NCBI GenBank assembly: GCA_019120075.1
Contig: DWVT01000127.1
Coordinates: 1 to 64,000, forward strand
Source of the DNA: Candidatus Mediterraneibacter excrementigallinarum
Lineage (GTDB): Bacteria; Bacillota; Clostridia; Lachnospirales; Lachnospiraceae
DNA: 64,000 nt
Direction: 5' to 3'
This document shows, in pieces, positions 37,739-46,108 of this stretch. A model generated the notes under the pieces. The model saw only the letters and a list, made by a program, of their open reading frames with translations. It did no database searches and was not told the origin of the DNA. Every line of letters begins with the position of its first letter. Position 1 is the first letter of the stretch. Both the position numbers and the translations under genes were made by a program.

Positions 37739-38020
37739 TCAGGCAGTTGCTCCCGCCAGTATTTCTTCCAGCGCATTCTTACTGCTGGTATGACACCGGA
37801 TCACATCTGCATTGCATCTGCCCGCCTCCTCTACCGCACAGCGAACCATCTTATGAGAAACCGTATTGGTAAAGAGTACGATCAGATCCGGACTTCCGAT
37901 CTGCTTACTCAGATTCGCCGACATCTGGGTAAATACCTTTGCCTTGCATTTATACTGTTTACAGATTTTCTTATACTGACATACCATCCTGTCATGACCG
38001 CCTATGATAACAACACTCAT
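37739..38020 (-). CDS. DUF2325 domain protein
   Basis: 93 residues, the typical size of a stand-alone DUF2325 protein (VVIIGGHDRM at the start, LIVLFTNTVSHKMV and RCHTSSKNALEEIL later). It has several cysteines and histidines (CQYKKICKQYKC, CNADVIRCH) that could bind metal. Function unknown. It stands alone with its own promoter at 38063-38117, which shares a GTTAG-N6-CTAAC box with enolase. Confidence 0.88.
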   Translation of the reverse strand: MSVVIIGGHDRMVCQYKKICKQYKCKAKVFTQMSANLSKQIGSPDLIVLFTNTVSHKMVRCAVEEAGRCNADVIRCHTSSKNALEEILAGATA

Positions 38021-38062
38021 ATCAGACCTCCCGAATATTTTATCTGTTATATCGATTCTTTG

Positions 38063-38142
38063 GTTAGTTGTTTCTAACTTATGAATATATGATACATTAA
38101 TTGAGAACGGATATCAATATTATTTATTGAGATATTTTATCA
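38063..38142 (-). promoter_or_regulatory. DUF2325 promoter with the inverted repeat shared with eno
   Basis: Minus strand: -35 TTGATA (38112-38117), 17-base spacer, -10 TATCAT (38089-38094). GTTAG-N6-CTAAC (38063-38078) begins 10 bases after the -10. Upstream of the -35, TTTATTGAGAT (38123-38133) followed by TTATCATT repeats the element seen upstream of the eno -35. Confidence 0.7.
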
Positions 38143-38233
38143 TTCAGTCACCGGAAGTGGCAAGAGACATATTCCAGGACCGCAGAGAGCCCCGGGATTC
38201 CGGATCTTTTCCGGCTTCGACTTTTCGCCGTTG

Positions 38234-38260
38234 CAAAAAGGATCCTTCGCAGAAGGATCC
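38234..38260 (-). terminator. Terminator of the DUF3737 operon
   Basis: GGATCCTT-CTGCG-AAGGATCC followed by TTTTTG on the minus strand, 45 bases after the DUF3737 stop. An 8-bp perfect stem. Confidence 0.85.
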
Positions 38261-38304
38261 TCCATACAATGTTTCTTTACTGTTTTTGTTTGCCTGAAAA
38301 GGCC

Positions 38305-39171
38305 TCAGGCACAGCTGCATACCTTTTTCTGTACGTTTTCTCCGATCAGGATCTGTCCTTTTGCCTCCTTGTCATCCATGATGATCTCGTCTACGGCAGG
38401 CACACGGATCCATCCCGAGCGCGGATTCTTGATACTGAGAACCGGAGTTGTTACCTCCCCCTCAACTTCAGATTTCTCAAAGCAGAGGTCCGTGTCGATC
38501 ATCTCACAGTTGATCAGCTTCAGATTCCTGCAATAGCAGAATGGCTGAGTCCCGATAATCTTACAGTTGATCAGTGTCAGACCGTCTGAATACCATGCAA
38601 GATACTCCCCTTTCACAACGCTGTCCCTTACCGTAATATTCTTTCCGTGCCAGAAAGCATCCTTTGTATCAAATTTACAGTTTTCAAAAACCGCATCCCT
38701 GATATACTGGAAGGAATATTTTCCCTTGAACTCCACATCTGAGAAGCGAAGATTTTCTGATCTCATCATAAAATATTCGCTTTCTGCCTTCGTATTTTTC
38801 ATCTCGATATTTCTTACGGACCAGCCGAATTCCGGAGAAAGGATATCGCAGTTGTCCACCACCACAGCGCTGCACTCCCGAAGTGCCTTGATTCCATGCA
38901 TCTTTGTACCGGTGATCCGGATATTATCAGAATACCACAGCGCTGCACGGCACAGTTCCGTCATCTCCGAATCTGAGATCACAAGTCCGTGATCATGCCA
39001 GAAGGGATAACGCAGATTACAGAATGTATTTTCCACAACAATGTTACTGCTTTCTTTCAGGGCACTTTCACCGTCCGCCGGTCCGTCAAACGCACATCCT
39101 TTCAGGTGTACCCCCCTGCTTCCATAAAGTGCTCTTTCTTCATCAAATGTCTGACCTTCGATCATTTTCAT
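38305..39171 (-). CDS. DUF3737 family beta-helix protein
   Basis: 288 residues. It is made of repeated short beta-strand units (for example ENTFCNLRYPFWHDHG, ENCKFDTKDAFWHGKN, INCKIIGTQPFCYCRN), as in right-handed beta-helix proteins of family DUF3737. No signal peptide, so cytoplasmic. Function unknown. It starts 17 bases after a small helical protein gene, and the LysR gene beyond is divergent, so it is a possible LysR target. GGAGG is 8 bases before the ATG. Confidence 0.88.
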   Translation of the reverse strand: MKMIEGQTFDEERALYGSRGVHLKGCAFDGPADGESALKESSNIVVENTFCNLRYPFWHDHGLVISDSEMTELCRAALWYSDNIRITGTKMHGIKALRECSAVVVDNCDILSPEFGWSVRNIEMKNTKAESEYFMMRSENLRFSDVEFKGKYSFQYIRDAVFENCKFDTKDAFWHGKNITVRDSVVKGEYLAWYSDGLTLINCKIIGTQPFCYCRNLKLINCEMIDTDLCFEKSEVEGEVTTPVLSIKNPRSGWIRVPAVDEIIMDDKEAKGQILIGENVQKKVCSCA

Positions 39172-39188
39172 TATAAATTCCTCCTTCT

Positions 39189-39425
39189 TTATACAGCAAT
39201 ATTTTTACGGCTGATCTGATAAACAAGATAATCCAGACAGTCGATCTTTTTTTCTTCTGCATGGACCCGTTCCAGAAGCTTTTTTCTGTGCTTTTCCAGG
39301 AGACGCAGCTGTCCGTTCACATCACTCTCATCACGGCATTTCATAAAATCTCTGATCACTTCCGGATCACATCCTGCGTCTCTCAGATTACAGATCAATG
39401 CCTCTTTCTTTTCACCTTCATGCAT
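39189..39425 (-). CDS. Small helical protein of unknown function
   Basis: 78 residues from ATG 39425, which overlaps the end of the upstream small frame (ATGCATGA). It begins MHEGEKKEALICNLRDAGCD and continues helical with LRLLEKHRKKLLERVHAEEKK and LDYLVYQI, a likely coiled coil. I do not recognise a named family, though similar small proteins occur in related bacteria as I recall. It is probably co-transcribed with DUF3737. Confidence 0.7.
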   Translation of the reverse strand: MHEGEKKEALICNLRDAGCDPEVIRDFMKCRDESDVNGQLRLLEKHRKKLLERVHAEEKKIDCLDYLVYQISRKNIAV

Positions 39426-39545
39426 TATTACACATCCTTTTCCACTCAGCATTATAGCTCGCTGCACCTTCGACATCAAATGCCTGCAGCACATACTCAG
39501 CTATACCTTCCGGTAATACCAGATTTTCCGGAACTGTCCTCTCAT
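39418..39545 (-). pseudogene. Small coding-like frame, apparently frameshifted at its start
   Basis: After ATG 39545 the +1 frame reads RTVPENLVLPEGIAEYVLQA, then FDVEGAASYNAEWKRMCNNA and a stop at 39418-39420. It looks like real protein and couples to the next gene by overlap. The ATG itself is out of frame with it (14 codons to a stop), and no ATG, GTG or TTG opens the good frame after the upstream stop. One lost base near AGAGG would explain this. Alternatively the frame is chance. Confidence 0.35.
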
Positions 39546-39684
39546 TTATCCCTCTCTCTGATCACACTTTAGCACCGTTTGGAAAGAATAGCAATTATTT
39601 ATATTTTATCAATTACCATAATTGAAAACTATACTTATTCATGTTACAATGAGACTGTCAAACTAACTGAAAAGGAGGGGCATC

Positions 39685-40596
39685 ATGGAACTTCGTGTTC
39701 TTCAATACTTTCTTGCGGTGGCCAGAGAGCAGAGCATTTCCAGAGCGGCGGAATCCCTTCACCTCTCTCAGCCCACTCTGTCCACACAGCTCAAACACCT
39801 GGAGGAGGAACTGGGGAAAACACTGATGATACGGGGAACCAAAGGTTCCCGGAAGATCGTACTGACCGAGGAAGGGATGATCCTCCGGAAACGCGCGGAA
39901 GAAATCCTTGATCTGGTAAGAAAAACAGAAAATGAGATCACTCTTTCTGATGACTCGGTTGTCGGAGATGTGTATATAGGTGCAGGCGAAACAGATATGA
40001 TCCGTCTTGTGGCAAGGACAGCACAGACCATGAACGAAGAATATCCTGATATCCATTATCATATTTCCAGCGGAAATACCGCTTTCGTCATGGAACAGCT
40101 GGATAAGGGACTCATAGATTTCGGAATCCTCTATGATTCTGTTGATCTGTCCAAGTATGACTCTGTAAAGATACCGGAATCTGACGTCTGGGGCGTACTC
40201 ATGCGCAGGGACGCACCTCTTGCCAGCAAGGAGGTGATAACGCCCGAGGATCTGTGGGACAAGCCTCTGATACTCTCCCAACAGGAAAATCAGAAAAGCG
40301 AACTGGCAGTATGGATGCGCCATGATCTCTCAAAACTAAACGTTGTCGCCACATACAATCTGATCTTTAATGGTTCTCTGTTCGTGGACGAAGGGATGGG
40401 CTATGCCGTCTGCTTTGACAAACTGATCAATGTATCAGGTGATTCCACGCTCTGCTTTCGCCCCCTGAGCCCTGAACTGAAGGCTGCCCCCTATCTTGTA
40501 TGGAAAAAATATCAGATCTTCTCAAAAGCATCTGAAAAATTTATGGAATATTTCCTGAAATACCTGAAGAAAGAAACAGACTCCCGCCCGGCATGA
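39685..40596 (+). CDS. LysR-family transcriptional regulator
   Basis: 303 residues. N-terminal winged helix (ELRVLQYFLAVAREQSISRA, LHLSQPTLSTQLKHLEEELG) and a two-lobe effector domain. AAGGAGG precedes the ATG. It is divergent from the small gene/DUF3737 operon, its probable target. Its own -10 may be TACAAT at about 39645. A 17-bp perfect hairpin (40571-40621) overlaps its stop codon and acts as the terminator. Confidence 0.92.
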   Translation: MELRVLQYFLAVAREQSISRAAESLHLSQPTLSTQLKHLEEELGKTLMIRGTKGSRKIVLTEEGMILRKRAEEILDLVRKTENEITLSDDSVVGDVYIGAGETDMIRLVARTAQTMNEEYPDIHYHISSGNTAFVMEQLDKGLIDFGILYDSVDLSKYDSVKIPESDVWGVLMRRDAPLASKEVITPEDLWDKPLILSQQENQKSELAVWMRHDLSKLNVVATYNLIFNGSLFVDEGMGYAVCFDKLINVSGDSTLCFRPLSPELKAAPYLVWKKYQIFSKASEKFMEYFLKYLKKETDSRPA

Positions 40597-40625
40597 TCTG
40601 CCCTGCGGGAGTCTGTTTCTTTTTC
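40571..40625. terminator. Bidirectional terminator overlapping the LysR stop
   Basis: AAGAAACAGACTCCCGC pairs perfectly with GCGGGAGTCTGTTTCTT (17 bp) and is followed by a T-run, between the convergent LysR and IclR genes. Confidence 0.88.
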
Positions 40626-40700
40626 TGTTTTACTCTGTGTTTTCTTTTTATTTCAAATATTTTGCTGATCTGAAGTACTATATACTTTGTCACGCTCTTC

Positions 40701-41462
40701 TCAGGGACATACTTTTTTTTCTATCTGTGCTTTTGTCGTCAGAATAAATTCTGCAAGTTTCTCTATTCTTTCATCATCCATCCGGCTCACCGGAGCAGAT
40801 ATACTGAACGCATATCGCACCCGCCCCGTATAATCCCTGAGATCTACCGCAATACAGCGCACTCCGCTCTCATTTTCCTCATTATCCAGAGCATATCCCC
40901 GCTTTCTTACCTCATCAAGTTCCCTGCAGAACGCCCCATAATCCGTTATCGTATGGGATGTCAGCGGAGTAATACTGCTGCTTTTCCAGATTGCCTCCAC
41001 TTCTCTCCTCTCCAGATCAGCAGCAATCGCTTTTCCCACCCCGGAACAGTACAGCGGGACTCTGCTTCCGATCCTTGAAACCATCTGGATCCCGTTTCTC
41101 GGGCACTCTACTTTGTCGATATATATAGCCTCCGTCCCTTCTCTTTCAACAAAGTGCACCGTCTCCTGCGCCTGTTCCATAAGTGTTCTGAGATATGGGC
41201 GGACCACGTTCACGATATCAATATTCCCCATGATCCTGCTCGCCATATCCACAATCTTCAGGGATGGTTCGTATTTTCCGTTTGTCTCATTCTGTCTCGC
41301 ATACCCCATATAAATAAGGGAATTCAGCACCCTGTGCGTTGTGCTTTTATTCAGATTTAATTCACCGCTGATTTCCATCAGGCCTGCTCCCCCGCTCTTC
41401 ACCAGAAACTCCAGCGCTCCAAAGAGCCGGTCTGCAACCTGGATCGGATTTTTCTCTTCCAT
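40701..41462 (-). CDS. kdgR: IclR-family repressor of the KDG operon
   Basis: 253 residues. Winged helix at the N-terminus (GLMEISGELNLNKSTTHRVL) and C-terminal GAF-like effector domain (VPLYCSGVGKA, YALDNEENESGVRCIAV). ATG 41462 has GGAGG 11 bases upstream; earlier in-frame ATGs do not. It is divergent from eda-kdgK. GTTTCATATTATGAAAC lies before its own gene and two related copies follow the eda promoter. The layout is that of a KdgR-type repressor released by a 2-keto-3-deoxy acid; the symbol is by role. Confidence 0.85.
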   Translation of the reverse strand: MEEKNPIQVADRLFGALEFLVKSGGAGLMEISGELNLNKSTTHRVLNSLIYMGYARQNETNGKYEPSLKIVDMASRIMGNIDIVNVVRPYLRTLMEQAQETVHFVEREGTEAIYIDKVECPRNGIQMVSRIGSRVPLYCSGVGKAIAADLERREVEAIWKSSSITPLTSHTITDYGAFCRELDEVRKRGYALDNEENESGVRCIAVDLRDYTGRVRYAFSISAPVSRMDDERIEKLAEFILTTKAQIEKKVCP

Positions 41463-41494
41463 AAAAACAGTTTCCTCCATAGTGCAAATCAAAA

Positions 41495-41511
41495 GTTTCA
41501 TATTATGAAAC
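41495..41511. promoter_or_regulatory. IclR operator at the repressor gene
   Basis: A perfect 17-bp palindrome GTTTCATATTATGAAAC, 33 bases upstream of the IclR start. Confidence 0.75.
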
Positions 41512-41593
41512 GTATATTATCACAAACAGATCCGTGAATCAACCCCCGGATAAAAAGCCAAAAATCATACGAAAAAATAAAAAAAATATAATA

Positions 41594-41669
41594 TTGACTT
41601 TTCTTTTTTCAGTAGTATACTGATAGTCAAACAGGTCATATTATAAAACTCAATTTCATATTATGAAAC
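41594..41669 (+). promoter_or_regulatory. eda-kdgK promoter with two IclR operators
   Basis: TTGACT (41594-41599), 16-base spacer, TATACT (41616-41621). Downstream lie a weaker operator copy at 41633-41649 (13 of 17) and a strong one at 41653-41669 (16 of 17, ATTTCATATTATGAAAC). Both sit after the start of transcription, so binding would repress. Confidence 0.8.
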
Positions 41670-41686
41670 TTCAAGGAGATGTAAAA

Positions 41687-42328
41687 ATGAACGAAGTATT
41701 AAAACAGATTGAAGAGATCGGTATTGTTCCCGTCGTTGTTCTTAACGATGCAAAAGATGCAGAACCTCTTGCACAGGCACTGTGCGACGGCGGACTGCCC
41801 TGCGCGGAGGTGACCTTCCGCACAGATGCGGCTGAGGAGTCTATCCGCATCATGACAGAGAAGTTCCCGGATATGCTGGTAGGCGCAGGAACTGTTCTTA
41901 CAACAGAGCAGGTAGATCGCGCGGTGGCCGCAGGCGCAAAATTCATCGTAAGCCCCGGTCTCAATCCAAAGGTCGTTAAATACTGTGTTGAAAAAGGAAT
42001 CCTCATCACACCGGGATGCGCAAACCCAAGCGATGTTGAACAGGCAATAGAGAACGGACTTGAGGTTGTAAAGTTCTTCCCGGCTGAGCAGGCAGGCGGA
42101 CTTGCGTATATCAAGGCCATCGCCGCTCCTTATGTGGGAATGAAATTCATGCCTACAGGCGGGATCAACCCGAAGAATGTCAGAGATTATCTCGCATATG
42201 ACAGAATCCTCGCATGCGGCGGAAGCTGGATGGTAAAGGGTGATCTTGTAAAGGCCGGAGAGTTTGACAAGATAAGAGCCCTTGTCAGAGAAGCTGTAGA
42301 AATTGTAAAGGAAAGCAGAGGTAAATAA
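41687..42328 (+). CDS. eda: 2-dehydro-3-deoxyphosphogluconate (KDPG/KHG) aldolase
   Basis: 213 residues. It splits KDPG into pyruvate and glyceraldehyde-3-phosphate. The Schiff-base lysine is in VVKFFPAEQAGG (Lys129), with the catalytic glutamate in AEVTFR (Glu41) and phosphate-binding PTGGI. ATG 41687 follows AAGGAGA; the ATG eight codons earlier lies inside the operator region and has no site. It is the first gene of the operon, 2 bases before kdgK. Confidence 0.95.
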   Translation: MNEVLKQIEEIGIVPVVVLNDAKDAEPLAQALCDGGLPCAEVTFRTDAAEESIRIMTEKFPDMLVGAGTVLTTEQVDRAVAAGAKFIVSPGLNPKVVKYCVEKGILITPGCANPSDVEQAIENGLEVVKFFPAEQAGGLAYIKAIAAPYVGMKFMPTGGINPKNVRDYLAYDRILACGGSWMVKGDLVKAGEFDKIRALVREAVEIVKESRGK

Positions 42329-42330
42329 GA

Positions 42331-43356
42331 ATGGCAAAAAAAGTAGTTACATTTGGCGAGATCATGCTGCGTCTCGCACCGGAAGGATATTATCGTTTTG
42401 TACAGGCTGATACATTCGGCGCAACCTACGGAGGCGGCGAGGCAAACGTAGCAGTATCACTTGCAAACTACGGATTCGACGCGAAATTTGTTACAAAGCT
42501 CCCGAAACACGAGATCGGACAGGCTGCTGTCAACTCTCTGAGAAAATACGGTGTAGACACCTCTTATATCACACGCGGCGGCGACAGGGTCGGAATCTAT
42601 TTTCTGGAAAAAGGGGCTTCTCAGCGTCCTTCCAAAGTGATCTATGACCGCGCAGGCTCCTCCATCGCAACGGCTTCCAGAGAGGATTTCAACTGGAAAG
42701 AGATTTTTGACGGTGTGGAATGGTTCCATTTCACAGGAATAACACCTGCGCTGGGGGATGAGGTTGCCGCAATCTGCCTGGATGCATGCAAGGCCGCAAA
42801 AGAAGCCGGGATCACAGTATCCTGCGACCTGAACTACCGCAACAAACTGTGGTCAAAAGAAAAAGCCGGTCAGGTAATGGGCGAACTCTGTAAATATGTT
42901 GATGTCTGCATTGCAAATGAAGAGGACGCCGCTGACGTTTTCGGCATCAAGGCTGCAGATACAGATGTAACAAAGGGAGAGGTAAACCACGAAGGATACA
43001 AAGATGTTGCAAAACAGCTGGCAGACCGCTTTGGCTTCTCCAAGGTGGCGATCACACTCCGCGAGTCCATCTCCGCGAACGACAACAAATGGTCAGCCAT
43101 GTTGTATGACGGAAACGATTTCTTCTTCAGCAAAAAATATACAATGCACATCGTAGACCGCGTAGGCGGCGGCGACAGTTTCGGCGGCGGTCTGATCTGC
43201 GCCTGCTTAAACGGATATGATTCCCAGAATACGATCGAGTTTGCTGTTGCGGCTTCCTGCCTGAAACACTCGATTGAGGGAGATTTCAACATGGTATCCA
43301 TGGACGAGGTCTTAAAGCTCGCAGGCGGCGACGCTTCCGGACGCGTCCAGAGATAA
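42331..43356 (+). CDS. kdgK: 2-keto-3-deoxygluconate kinase (PfkB family)
   Basis: 341 residues. It phosphorylates KDG to KDPG with ATP, just before the aldolase step. Markers: TFGEIMLRLAPEG at the start, sugar-binding GGGEANVAVSLANYG, and the ATP/anion-hole motif DRVGGGDSFGGG with the catalytic Asp. It follows eda by 2 bases. A hairpin without a T-run (43403-43431) separates it from a second kinase. Confidence 0.92.
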   Translation: MAKKVVTFGEIMLRLAPEGYYRFVQADTFGATYGGGEANVAVSLANYGFDAKFVTKLPKHEIGQAAVNSLRKYGVDTSYITRGGDRVGIYFLEKGASQRPSKVIYDRAGSSIATASREDFNWKEIFDGVEWFHFTGITPALGDEVAAICLDACKAAKEAGITVSCDLNYRNKLWSKEKAGQVMGELCKYVDVCIANEEDAADVFGIKAADTDVTKGEVNHEGYKDVAKQLADRFGFSKVAITLRESISANDNKWSAMLYDGNDFFFSKKYTMHIVDRVGGGDSFGGGLICACLNGYDSQNTIEFAVAASCLKHSIEGDFNMVSMDEVLKLAGGDASGRVQR

Positions 43357-43402
43357 TCAACTCAGATGACGTAAAACACATATAGATCCAAGCCTTAAAA
43401 AA

Positions 43403-43431
43403 GGGGATGCTTTCTGCCATGTAGCATCCCC
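43403..43431. other. Stem-loop between the two kinase genes
   Basis: GGGGATGCT / AGCATCCCC, a 9-bp perfect stem. The T-run is on the minus-strand side (AAAAAA before it on the plus strand), so on the plus-strand transcript it is more likely a processing or stabilising element than a terminator. Confidence 0.5.
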
Positions 43432-43471
43432 ACAACTGTATCTTGAAATATTTATTAAGGAGGTATATCTT

Positions 43472-44494
43472 ATGAGCAAATCCTTTGATCTTCTTTCACT
43501 GGGCGAAGTCCTTCTCCGTCTCTCTCCCCCCGGAAATGAACGTCTTGTCAGAGGAGGGACCCTTCAGGAACAGGTTGGCGGCGCAGAGCTGAACGTAGTC
43601 TCCGGCGTCTCTCTTCTCGGACTTCGCACCGGGATCATATCAAAGCTTCCCGCTAACGATATCGGTACATATGCAAAAAACCAGATCCGATTCTGCGGTG
43701 TAAGCGACGACTATCTTGTCTATGATTCTTCCGTGGACGCCCGACTCGGCATCTACTATTACGAAAATGGCGCCTATCCAAGGAAACCGGGCGTTGTTTA
43801 TGACAGACGGCATTCCAGCATCAACACCATCTCTCCAGACGATTTTGATGACGCTCTCTTTACTTCTGTAAGATGCTTCCATACAAGCGGAATTACTCTT
43901 GCTCTGAGTCCCCAGTGCCGCAGGACCGGCATGGAAATGATCCGGAGATTCAAAGAAGGCGGCGCCCTCATTTCATTTGATGTAAATTTCCGCGGCAACC
44001 TGTGGACGGGAGACGAAGCGAGAGAATGCATCGAGCAGATCCTGCCGTATGTGGATATCTTCTTCTGTTCCGAGGAAACCGCCCGGCTTACATTCCTCAA
44101 AAAAGGCGACGCAAAGAGTATCATGAAGAGCTTTACAAGGGACTATCCCATCTCCATCGTGGCGTCAACTCAGCGAATCGTACACAGCCCGAAGATCCAC
44201 ACCTTCGGTTCTGTTATCTATGACGCCCGCAACGATCATTTCTATGAAGAGGAACCATACCGGAATATCGAAGTCGTGGACAGGATCGGAAGTGGAGACG
44301 CATATGTATCCGGCGTGCTCTTCGGGCTGCTCTCCGATCCGGATAACTGTCAGAGAGCACTGGAGATCGGCAATGCCACCAGCGCGGTGAAAAACACGAT
44401 CCCGGGTGATCTTCCTTCCTCCGGGCTTCGGGAAATAGAAAATGTGATCCGTTCCCACAAAAGTACGGGGCCTCAGCCCGAGATGGCACGATGA
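43472..44494 (+). CDS. Second PfkB-family sugar kinase (KDG kinase-like)
   Basis: 340 residues. It has the same overall plan as the preceding KDG kinase: SLGEVLLRLSPPGNERL, GGAELNVVSGVSLLG and catalytic DRIGSGDAYVSG. The two diverge considerably outside these motifs, so it may act on a related substrate, such as 2-keto-3-deoxygalactonate, or with a different affinity. AAGGAGG precedes its ATG. It lies between kdgK and uxaC in the same direction; a weak hairpin follows at 44532. Confidence 0.85.
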   Translation: MSKSFDLLSLGEVLLRLSPPGNERLVRGGTLQEQVGGAELNVVSGVSLLGLRTGIISKLPANDIGTYAKNQIRFCGVSDDYLVYDSSVDARLGIYYYENGAYPRKPGVVYDRRHSSINTISPDDFDDALFTSVRCFHTSGITLALSPQCRRTGMEMIRRFKEGGALISFDVNFRGNLWTGDEARECIEQILPYVDIFFCSEETARLTFLKKGDAKSIMKSFTRDYPISIVASTQRIVHSPKIHTFGSVIYDARNDHFYEEEPYRNIEVVDRIGSGDAYVSGVLFGLLSDPDNCQRALEIGNATSAVKNTIPGDLPSSGLREIENVIRSHKSTGPQPEMAR

Positions 44495-44531
44495 TCTATC
44501 CATTTTCAAAAAGGCGGCGCTTATTTGAGGT

Positions 44532-44560
44532 AATTCCGTCATTTTCCGGAATTTGCTTTT
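44532..44560 (+). terminator. Weak hairpin between the second kinase and uxaC
   Basis: AATTCCG / CGGAATT (7 bp) is followed by TGCTTTT. It may give partial termination. Confidence 0.35.
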
Positions 44561-44612
44561 GATCAAAAATAATATATAAAGAATACTCTCATTATTGAGA
44601 AGGAGGTACACA

Positions 44613-46016
44613 ATGAAACAATTTATCCATGAAGATTTCCTTCTGAACTCCGAAACAGGACGTCAGCTTTATCATGAAGCCGCGGAAAATCTTCCTATTC
44701 TGGATTTTCACAATCATCTGAACCCAAAAGAGATCCTGGAGGACAAGCATTTCTCCACGATCACGGAAGCATGGCTGGGCGGCGATCATTATAAATGGCG
44801 CGCCATGCGGGCTCACGGAATACCTGAAGAGCTTGTCACAGGCTCCGGTGATCCCCATGACAAATTCAACGCATGGGCTGAAACTGTACAGAATGCATTT
44901 GGAAACCCGCTATACCACTGGACTCATCTGGAGCTGGCGCGGTATTTCCATATCTACGATACGCTTTCTCCCTCCACTTCCGATAAGATCTGGGCAGAGT
45001 GCAATCGCCAGCTCGCTGATCCGGACTTCTCGGCCCGGGGCCTGCTGAAAAAACAAAACGTGTGTATTCTCTGTACTACCGATGATCCTATGGACGATCT
45101 TGCCGCACATCGCAGTTTAAAAGAACTCGGAATCGGCTTTGGGGTCTATCCTACATTTCGTCCGGAGAAAGCGATGGCGATCGACAAACCGGATTTTACA
45201 GACTACATCAACAATGCTGCTGATAAATACGGAAAGTCCATCACCGCGCTCTCTGACCTACTCGATCTTCTGAAGGAACGTCTGGACTACTTCTGCTCCT
45301 GCGGATGCCGTATCACGGACCACAGCCTGGAAGGTGATTTCTACCGTCCTGCTACATATGAGGAGGCAGACGCTATCTTTAAGAAACGCATGAAAGGCAT
45401 AATGCCGTCAAATGAAGAAGGGGCACAGTACCGGGCATACATCCTGACAGAACTCGGAAAAGAATACTGCAGGCGGGATCTTGTCATGCAGCTTCATATC
45501 GGAGCGATCCGGAACAATTCCACACGCCTGTTTGAGAAGCTGGGACCGGATACCGGACTTGACAGCCTCAACGATTTCTGCTTCGCACCACAGATTGCTT
45601 CCCTTCTCGACGCAATGGACAGGACCGACGAACTGCCGAAGACAGTCCTTTACTATCTCAATCCAAAAGATGCGGATATGCTCGCTGCAATGGCAGGAAA
45701 CTTCCAGAGCAACTCAAAAGGATACCGGGGAAAAGTACAGCTCGGAAGCGCATGGTGGTTCTGCGATCACAAGTATGGCATGGAACAGCAGCTGGAGACA
45801 CTTGCTCACACCGGTCTACTCTCCACATTTATCGGAATGCTGACAGATTCCCGCAGTTTCCTCTCCTTCCCGAGACACGAATACTTCCGCCGCATTCTCT
45901 GTGAGTATGTGGGAAGAAAGGTCGACAGCGGTGAGTATCCTAAAGATATGGATTACTTAAAACAGATGATCTCAGGGATCTGCTATTACAATGCAGAGAA
46001 GTTCCTGAACTTCTGA
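44613..46016 (+). CDS. uxaC: Glucuronate/galacturonate isomerase
   Basis: 467 residues, full length. It converts D-glucuronate to D-fructuronate and D-galacturonate to D-tagaturonate, the first step of the pathway. Markers: LDFHNHLNPKEI metal-binding block near the start, and conserved HYKWRAMRAHGI and LGSAWWFCD. ATG 44613 follows AGGAGG; an upstream in-frame ATG lacks one. The fructuronate it makes is used by the reductase and uxuA at 12-14 kb. No tagaturonate reductase is seen in the window. Confidence 0.95.
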   Translation: MKQFIHEDFLLNSETGRQLYHEAAENLPILDFHNHLNPKEILEDKHFSTITEAWLGGDHYKWRAMRAHGIPEELVTGSGDPHDKFNAWAETVQNAFGNPLYHWTHLELARYFHIYDTLSPSTSDKIWAECNRQLADPDFSARGLLKKQNVCILCTTDDPMDDLAAHRSLKELGIGFGVYPTFRPEKAMAIDKPDFTDYINNAADKYGKSITALSDLLDLLKERLDYFCSCGCRITDHSLEGDFYRPATYEEADAIFKKRMKGIMPSNEEGAQYRAYILTELGKEYCRRDLVMQLHIGAIRNNSTRLFEKLGPDTGLDSLNDFCFAPQIASLLDAMDRTDELPKTVLYYLNPKDADMLAAMAGNFQSNSKGYRGKVQLGSAWWFCDHKYGMEQQLETLAHTGLLSTFIGMLTDSRSFLSFPRHEYFRRILCEYVGRKVDSGEYPKDMDYLKQMISGICYYNAEKFLNF

Positions 46017-46030
46017 TTATAAATAATTTA

Positions 46031-46070
46031 ACAGAATGGCCCCGTTCTGATCCGCGGTCATTCTGTTTTT
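46031..46070 (+). terminator. Terminator of uxaC
   Basis: ACAGAATGGCC pairs with GGTCATTCTGT, then TTTTTC, shortly after the uxaC stop. Confidence 0.8.
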
Positions 46071-46108
46071 CATTTTTGCTCCTTTTTCTTCCTTTTATCC
46101 CGAAAACG

